Shown here: piece by piece, positions 13,867-17,393 of the stretch
Layout: each line of letters begins with the position of its first letter
Numbering within the stretch: position 1 is the stretch's first letter
Source of the DNA: Pseudanabaena sp. CAN_BIN31
GTDB lineage: Bacteria > Cyanobacteriota > Cyanobacteriia > Pseudanabaenales > Pseudanabaenaceae
Direction: 5' to 3'
DNA length: 17,393 nt
NCBI GenBank assembly: GCA_026785865.1
Contig: JAJAZG010000019.1
Coordinates: 1 to 17,393 of the forward strand
The notes under the pieces: generated by a model
What the model was told of the DNA's origin: nothing
Seen by the model: the letters and a program-made list of their open reading frames with translations, nothing else
Databases searched by the model: none
Made by a program: the position numbers and the translations under genes

Positions 13867-14580
13867 CTAGTTAGAAGGTCTTTGTAGAGCCGCACCCCGT
13901 CTAGACTTGATCCGTTGCTCGGCTCTCGGATCGATTTTGAGGTTGATTATCTGGTGCTTATGGCGATCGACTAAGGGGAATTGAGTTTGCCAGTTATTAA
14001 TAATCTGAAAATAATTTTCGGCATCCTCTAAACAATATTCATAAATTTCATTAAGAATTGTTTCATATCCCTTCTCTTTGCGTAATATCTTAATGCCATT
14101 CCGAAAAACATAATAGCCCTTAATTCTTTTATCAATCGGAATACCTAAATAGGCAAATAGATTATTTAAACCTTGATCGAGATCTGTACGTTGGCTTGTT
14201 GTTTGTAAGTCAAGAATTCTAATACTTTCCACTTTAGGAATAAAGTCCAAAGCATCAATTCTTTGACGTAAGCAAAACATGTCACTAGTTGATAGACCAT
14301 ATCCTATAAAATACTTTCCTTGCAGACTATATAGGTCATTTAGAATGTCTTGAATTATCCTCTTTTCTTGAGTACTTGATTCAATAAATTGGATTTTTAT
14401 ATACTGCTCATTACTGCCTTCTAAAATACGGGTAAGTGTGTAGCCAAATATTTTTTGGATTACTCCATTTTTATGAAAATCGCGGCACCATTCTAAGTCT
14501 AGAAAAACAAGATCGTAGATTGAACCGTTGTAGAAATTGTTTATATGTTGACTTGGAAGCTTAAATTCCCTTTTATACAT
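13867..14580 (-). CDS. predicted DEDDy-type 3'-5' exonuclease (RNase H-like fold)
   Basis: The 237-aa soluble protein carries the spaced acidic residues of DEDD exonucleases. Exo I is LVFLDLEW (Asp28-x-Glu30). Exo II is FIGYGLSTSDMFCL (Asp100). The linking region DLQTT...LDQGLNNLFAYLGIPI is typical of RNase H_2-like domains. Exo III is EYCLEDAENYF (Tyr182-x3-Asp186), hence the DEDDy class. Substrate is unknown; single-stranded DNA or RNA trimming is the family expectation. The sequence is AT-rich and has no complete HIP1 octamer, unlike the genes to its left, suggesting acquisition. The last residues (RRGAALQRPSN) are low-complexity and basic and may be read-through from a changed 3' end. Confidence 0.65.
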   Translation of the reverse strand: MYKREFKLPSQHINNFYNGSIYDLVFLDLEWCRDFHKNGVIQKIFGYTLTRILEGSNEQYIKIQFIESSTQEKRIIQDILNDLYSLQGKYFIGYGLSTSDMFCLRQRIDALDFIPKVESIRILDLQTTSQRTDLDQGLNNLFAYLGIPIDKRIKGYYVFRNGIKILRKEKGYETILNEIYEYCLEDAENYFQIINNWQTQFPLVDRHKHQIINLKIDPRAEQRIKSRRGAALQRPSN

Positions 14581-15067
14581 AGAGTTTTGCTTAGAAGTGG
14601 GCTAGAGAATGGCAAGCAAGTACATGACTACTATATATCTATACATCGTAACGGTAATATTTAGTTTTTAATCGCTAATTTGCCGATCGCCTGATTAATC
14701 AAAATTAGCGATCGCCCGAAATGTCACCGCTAATTTCTAGATCTAGCTCTCAAAATTAAAACCATATTACGCTCCCACAAGGACAACCACCGTAGCGCGA
14801 TCGCCGCCGACTTAATTCGCGCTAATTCCTTCTCGCGTTACTGGATCGATAACGGTCAACTCTTACGCAACAGATTGAAGTCTAAAATGGACAGATTCTA
14901 ATTATCAAGACCTTCTCAAAAACAAATCCCTATGTCGATAGCGACTGTTCCCTAATAGTCGGATCTCAAGGAATCTATGTGATTCATGCACAGAAGATTT
15001 TGCAGTTACAATTAGGTTAAGGTTAGATTAGAATATGTTCTAGACAATTTAAACTTTTCTTTCTAAA
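14581..15067. other. 487-bp gap with an inverted repeat and a possible gene remnant
   Basis: No intact gene is seen. TCGCTAATTT (14672-14681) and AAATTAGCGA (14702-14711) form a 10-bp inverted repeat with a HIP1-like site near each arm. From 14734 to 14901 a stop-free frame without a start codon reads as a plausible protein tail (HRSAIAADLIRANSFSRYWI, then DNGQLLRNRLKSKM); I do not recognise it. It may be the end of a lost gene. The final 120 bp are AT-rich and probably hold the promoter of the DUF6615-like gene. Confidence 0.4.
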
Positions 15068-15907
15068 ATGGAGCGATTTTTTACTGTGAGATCTGTTGAC
15101 TTATTTGAAAAGCTAGCATTTTCTACTTGGCAACGTATTTTTTATGCTAAAAAATATAAAATCCCTCAAGGAGAAGAAACAATTACTGACTTAAATCTTC
15201 TTGAAATAGCTATGGCTAAATGTTCGGAAGTTCAAGTTATAAAAACAGATAAATACAAAGAAAAAACTCAAGGAACAGACTGGGAATGGTGGATTGGGAA
15301 TAATCGTATTGGTTATCTTCGTTATGCAGTTCAAGCTAAAAAAATCCACCAAGATTTTCTTAATTATAAAACCCTTAAACACAAAGTAGGTTCAGAGCAA
15401 CAGATTGACATTTTAGAGAGATACGCTCGAAACAATAGAGCTATTCCTCTCTACTGTTTCTACAACTACTCTGAATATACTAGACCTATATTAAGTAGGT
15501 ATTGGCATTGTAATTCACCATTGGAGTCCGAACAGCTTGGTTGCACTATTACTCCATTAAGGAATGTTCAAGAAGCACTTCAGGAAAGAGGTCGAAAAAA
15601 ATTCGATTTTCTTCATAAACTTCATGATACTAAACCTTGGCGTTGCCTAGTGTACTGTCCTTCTTTACTTCAGGTTTATAAATCTGGAACATCAATCAAT
15701 ACTTCATGGGGTTTTGGAAATGTCGAAGTTTATCCTAGATTACCAAGAGAGTTATCTGAAGCAATCGATTTCTCACTAAATACTGACGAAAGAACAGTTG
15801 AATCTGGCTTGTTTGAAGTTCAATTTGATAACTTTAGTAATGATTTTTATAGTGAAATTTATCCTAAGCGAATTCTTGTTGCAAATTATTTAGGAGAAAA
15901 TATATAA
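15068..15907 (+). CDS. DUF6615-like protein with PD-(D/E)XK-like motifs
   Basis: The 279-aa soluble protein matches, from memory, the DUF6615 pattern. It has GEETITDLNLLEI (35-47), then GTDWEWWIG (69-77) and YAVQAKKI (86-93). The order Glu36/37, Asp71-x-Glu73 and Gln89-Ala-Lys91 resembles a PD-(D/E)XK nuclease core in which Gln replaces the acidic residue before the lysine; nuclease activity is inference. The C-terminal part has PLYCFYNYS and a LVYCPSLL segment. It is AT-rich with no HIP1 site in 840 bp, so probably transferred. Such proteins often occur as singletons in variable regions. It starts at ATG 15068, without a clear Shine-Dalgarno sequence. Confidence 0.7.
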   Translation: MERFFTVRSVDLFEKLAFSTWQRIFYAKKYKIPQGEETITDLNLLEIAMAKCSEVQVIKTDKYKEKTQGTDWEWWIGNNRIGYLRYAVQAKKIHQDFLNYKTLKHKVGSEQQIDILERYARNNRAIPLYCFYNYSEYTRPILSRYWHCNSPLESEQLGCTITPLRNVQEALQERGRKKFDFLHKLHDTKPWRCLVYCPSLLQVYKSGTSINTSWGFGNVEVYPRLPRELSEAIDFSLNTDERTVESGLFEVQFDNFSNDFYSEIYPKRILVANYLGENI

Positions 15908-16002
15908 AACAGTGAATTTCATAAAAACATCAAGTTTCATTATTGGTCTCTTAACTTTATTTCATAGATATTATCAATTCAGTTCATAAGAGGCTATTCC
16001 AA

Positions 16003-16599
16003 ATGTCTTATAGCGAATTTACCTTAGAGTCAGTCCAAATTGCTTTTGAGCTAACTATTACTGAGCGTGCCAATTTACTAGATGATTCACCTATAGTTGA
16101 GTCTAGCAAATTCCTCAAAGAACTTCTTAAAGAGTTTACTCCCCTAGCACTTGCGATGAATACTGAGAAAGCGCGATCGGAACTAATTATTGCTCCAATT
16201 CTTGTAGAAGTTCGTAAACAGTATTTAGATAAAGCAAGTTTATTCTCAGGAGTGGAATTGAATATTGATCGCGATCGCGGATTAAATGGCATCTGTGATT
16301 TTCTATTAAGTCGCTCCACTTCACAATTAATGCTCAAAGCACCTGTCGTCGTTGTAGTCGAGGCGAAAAAGGAAAATATCAATGGAGCGTTAGGTCAATG
16401 TATTGCGGAAATGTGGGCGGCAAAACTCTTTAATCAACAACATGAAAATGATATTTCTGTCATCTATGGAGCCACCACCACAGGCAACAATTGGAAATTC
16501 TTACGACTAAGCGATCGTCTTGTTGAAATTGATTTAACTGAATATCAACTCACCAATATCGACAAAATCTTAGGTATTCTCTCTCTTGCATTTCAATAA
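16003..16599 (+). CDS. PD-(D/E)XK nuclease-like hypothetical protein
   Basis: The 198-aa protein is of a type common in cyanobacterial accessory regions. It has SELIIAPILVEVRKQY (the conserved glutamate helix), LNGICDFLLSRS (Asp99), VVVVVEAKKEN (Glu120-x-Lys122) and GQCIAEMWAAKLFNQQ. This is the E...D...ExK order of PD-(D/E)XK nuclease folds like the N-terminal domain of type I restriction subunits. No methylase or helicase partner is nearby. It is 95 bases after the DUF6615-like gene, on the same strand, and 23 bases before the cysteine-hydrolase gene. It contains HIP1 sites, so it looks more resident than its left neighbour. The DNA-cutting role is not proven. Confidence 0.75.
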   Translation: MSYSEFTLESVQIAFELTITERANLLDDSPIVESSKFLKELLKEFTPLALAMNTEKARSELIIAPILVEVRKQYLDKASLFSGVELNIDRDRGLNGICDFLLSRSTSQLMLKAPVVVVVEAKKENINGALGQCIAEMWAAKLFNQQHENDISVIYGATTTGNNWKFLRLSDRLVEIDLTEYQLTNIDKILGILSLAFQ

Positions 16600-16622
16600 T
16601 TTTAAAACTGGAAAACCTTAAA

Positions 16623-17213
16623 ATGACTACTCAGATACAAACTCAACTTCCCATTCCTGCATTTTTTGATCGCCACAAAGTCGGATCGGTATGGCGAGTT
16701 CCCTATCAAGATCGTGCTGATCAAGCCGAAGCATGGGCGAAGCAACATAGGATTACTCCTGCCGCCAAGGATCGCAAGAAAATTTGTTTGATGGCGATCG
16801 ACGTGCAGAATACATTCTGTATTCCCGATCATGAGCTATTTGTCGGTGGTCGATCTGGCACTGGTGCGATCGCAGATAATGTGCGCCTCTGTGAATTTAT
16901 ATATCGCAACCTGCACCACATCAGCGAAATAGCCCCCACGATGGACACTCACACCGCCATGCAAATCTTCCATCCCATCTTTTGGGTAAATGATGTAGGC
17001 GAACATCCAGTTCCTAACGCAACTTCTATCACGTTGCAAGATGTGCAGCAAGGTAAGTGGAAAGTAAATCCCGCGATCGCCTATAGTCTCGCTAAAAGCA
17101 ATTACATGGCAATTCAGCGCCACGCTTTGCATTATGTGCAGAAGTTAAGTGATGATGGCAAATTTCCGCTGACGATTTGGGCTTCACATAGTTTAAAATT
17201 TGGTGCTAGCTAG
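16623..17213 (+). pseudogene. isochorismatase-like cysteine hydrolase, 3' end lost
   Basis: The 196 residues match the first part of a cyanobacterial isochorismatase/nicotinamidase-type hydrolase. KICLMAIDVQNTFC has the catalytic Asp60; MDTHTAMQIFHP has the Asp-x-His metal/loop motif; a YMAIQRHALHYVQKL helix leads to FPLTIW. Homologues as I recall them continue WPYHSMLGGIGHAL and on to the nucleophile region, about 100-150 more residues. Here the frame reads WASHSLKFGAS and stops. The nucleophilic cysteine region is therefore absent, and the product should be inactive. The DNA just downstream belongs to a convergent ORF, so the gene seems to have been cut by an insertion or rearrangement at about 17180-17213. 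Confidence 0.65.
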
Positions 17214-17392
17214 GAAGAGGAGGGAAGAAGATCGTGAAAAACGCCAACAGTAGAGAGATTGAGCACCTCCATCCAAGGAATGTCATTGACGATAGCGCCA
17301 AAGAACTGAGCGAGAGACTGACCAGCTTTTTTCGCACCAGGTAAGAACGAGCGTAGATTGTTGACAATCGCCCAAGCATTGAGCATGGGGTC
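17210..17392 (-). CDS. C-terminus of an unidentified minus-strand ORF (possible transposase)
   Basis: A minus-strand frame enters from the right edge and ends with TAG at 17210-17212. Sixty residues are visible, beginning DPMLNAWAIVNNLRSF and ending GVFHDLLPSSS. Composition is protein-like. It overlaps the stop of the truncated hydrolase gene by three bases, as expected if an insertion sequence had landed in that gene with its transposase gene facing back. The family is not recognised with certainty and the inverted end of an element was not identified. Confidence 0.45.
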   Translation of the reverse strand, partial: DPMLNAWAIVNNLRSFLPGAKKAGQSLAQFFGAIVNDIPWMEVLNLSTVGVFHDLLPSSS

Positions 17393-17393
17393 A

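Overview
The window is cyanobacterial chromosome. Most genes carry the HIP1 octamer GCGATCGC, and the gene set is diagnostic: an NblA-family protein, a high-light-inducible protein, the photosystem assembly pair RubA and Ycf48, and a xanthorhodopsin-type proton pump very close to the Gloeobacter rhodopsin. Moderate GC content and the gene mix would suit a Pseudanabaena-like lineage, but that placement is inference.

Layout. 1-936 is the 3' part of a glycogen synthase, followed by a GC-rich interspersed repeat. 1286-3813 holds light and stress genes: hlip, nblA-like, the wreck of a hemerythrin-type gene, a glutathione S-transferase and a TspO-like membrane protein. 3985-5591 holds a translationally coupled pair (a 71-aa protein and a DUF3891-like protein) and a cytoplasmic FAS1 protein. 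5931-9531 looks like a two-gene operon: a HicA-like/eRF1-like protein followed by a 963-aa fusion of a GH65 disaccharide phosphorylase and beta-phosphoglucomutase. With the glycogen synthase, this gives the window a glucan/disaccharide theme. 9776-10633 is the rhodopsin. 10634-11125 is a debris zone with two hairpin repeats, a 42-bp stray copy of the phosphoglucomutase coding sequence and the tail of an Uma2-like gene. 11281-12705 is rubA-ycf48, ending in a terminator instead of leading into psbEFLJ. On the minus strand follow a PlsC-like acyltransferase and BolA.

From about 13.8 kb the window becomes accessory. It has a minus-strand DEDDy-type 3'-5' exonuclease, a 487-bp gene-poor gap, an AT-rich DUF6615-like protein with PD-(D/E)XK-like motifs, a second PD-(D/E)XK-like protein, and a cysteine-hydrolase (isochorismatase-like) gene cut short near 17.2 kb, where a convergent unidentified ORF enters from the right edge.

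The most striking non-coding structure is a family of roughly 50-bp hairpins in at least five intergenic gaps, plus two related hairpins. Stems reach 26 bp with no mismatch. Arm sequences differ between copies while pairing is kept, several share the left flank GGCATAATAAAACCC, and most imperfect pairs are C-A on the plus strand, which become G-U wobbles in RNA read from the minus strand. No CRISPR array, tRNA or rRNA was seen.
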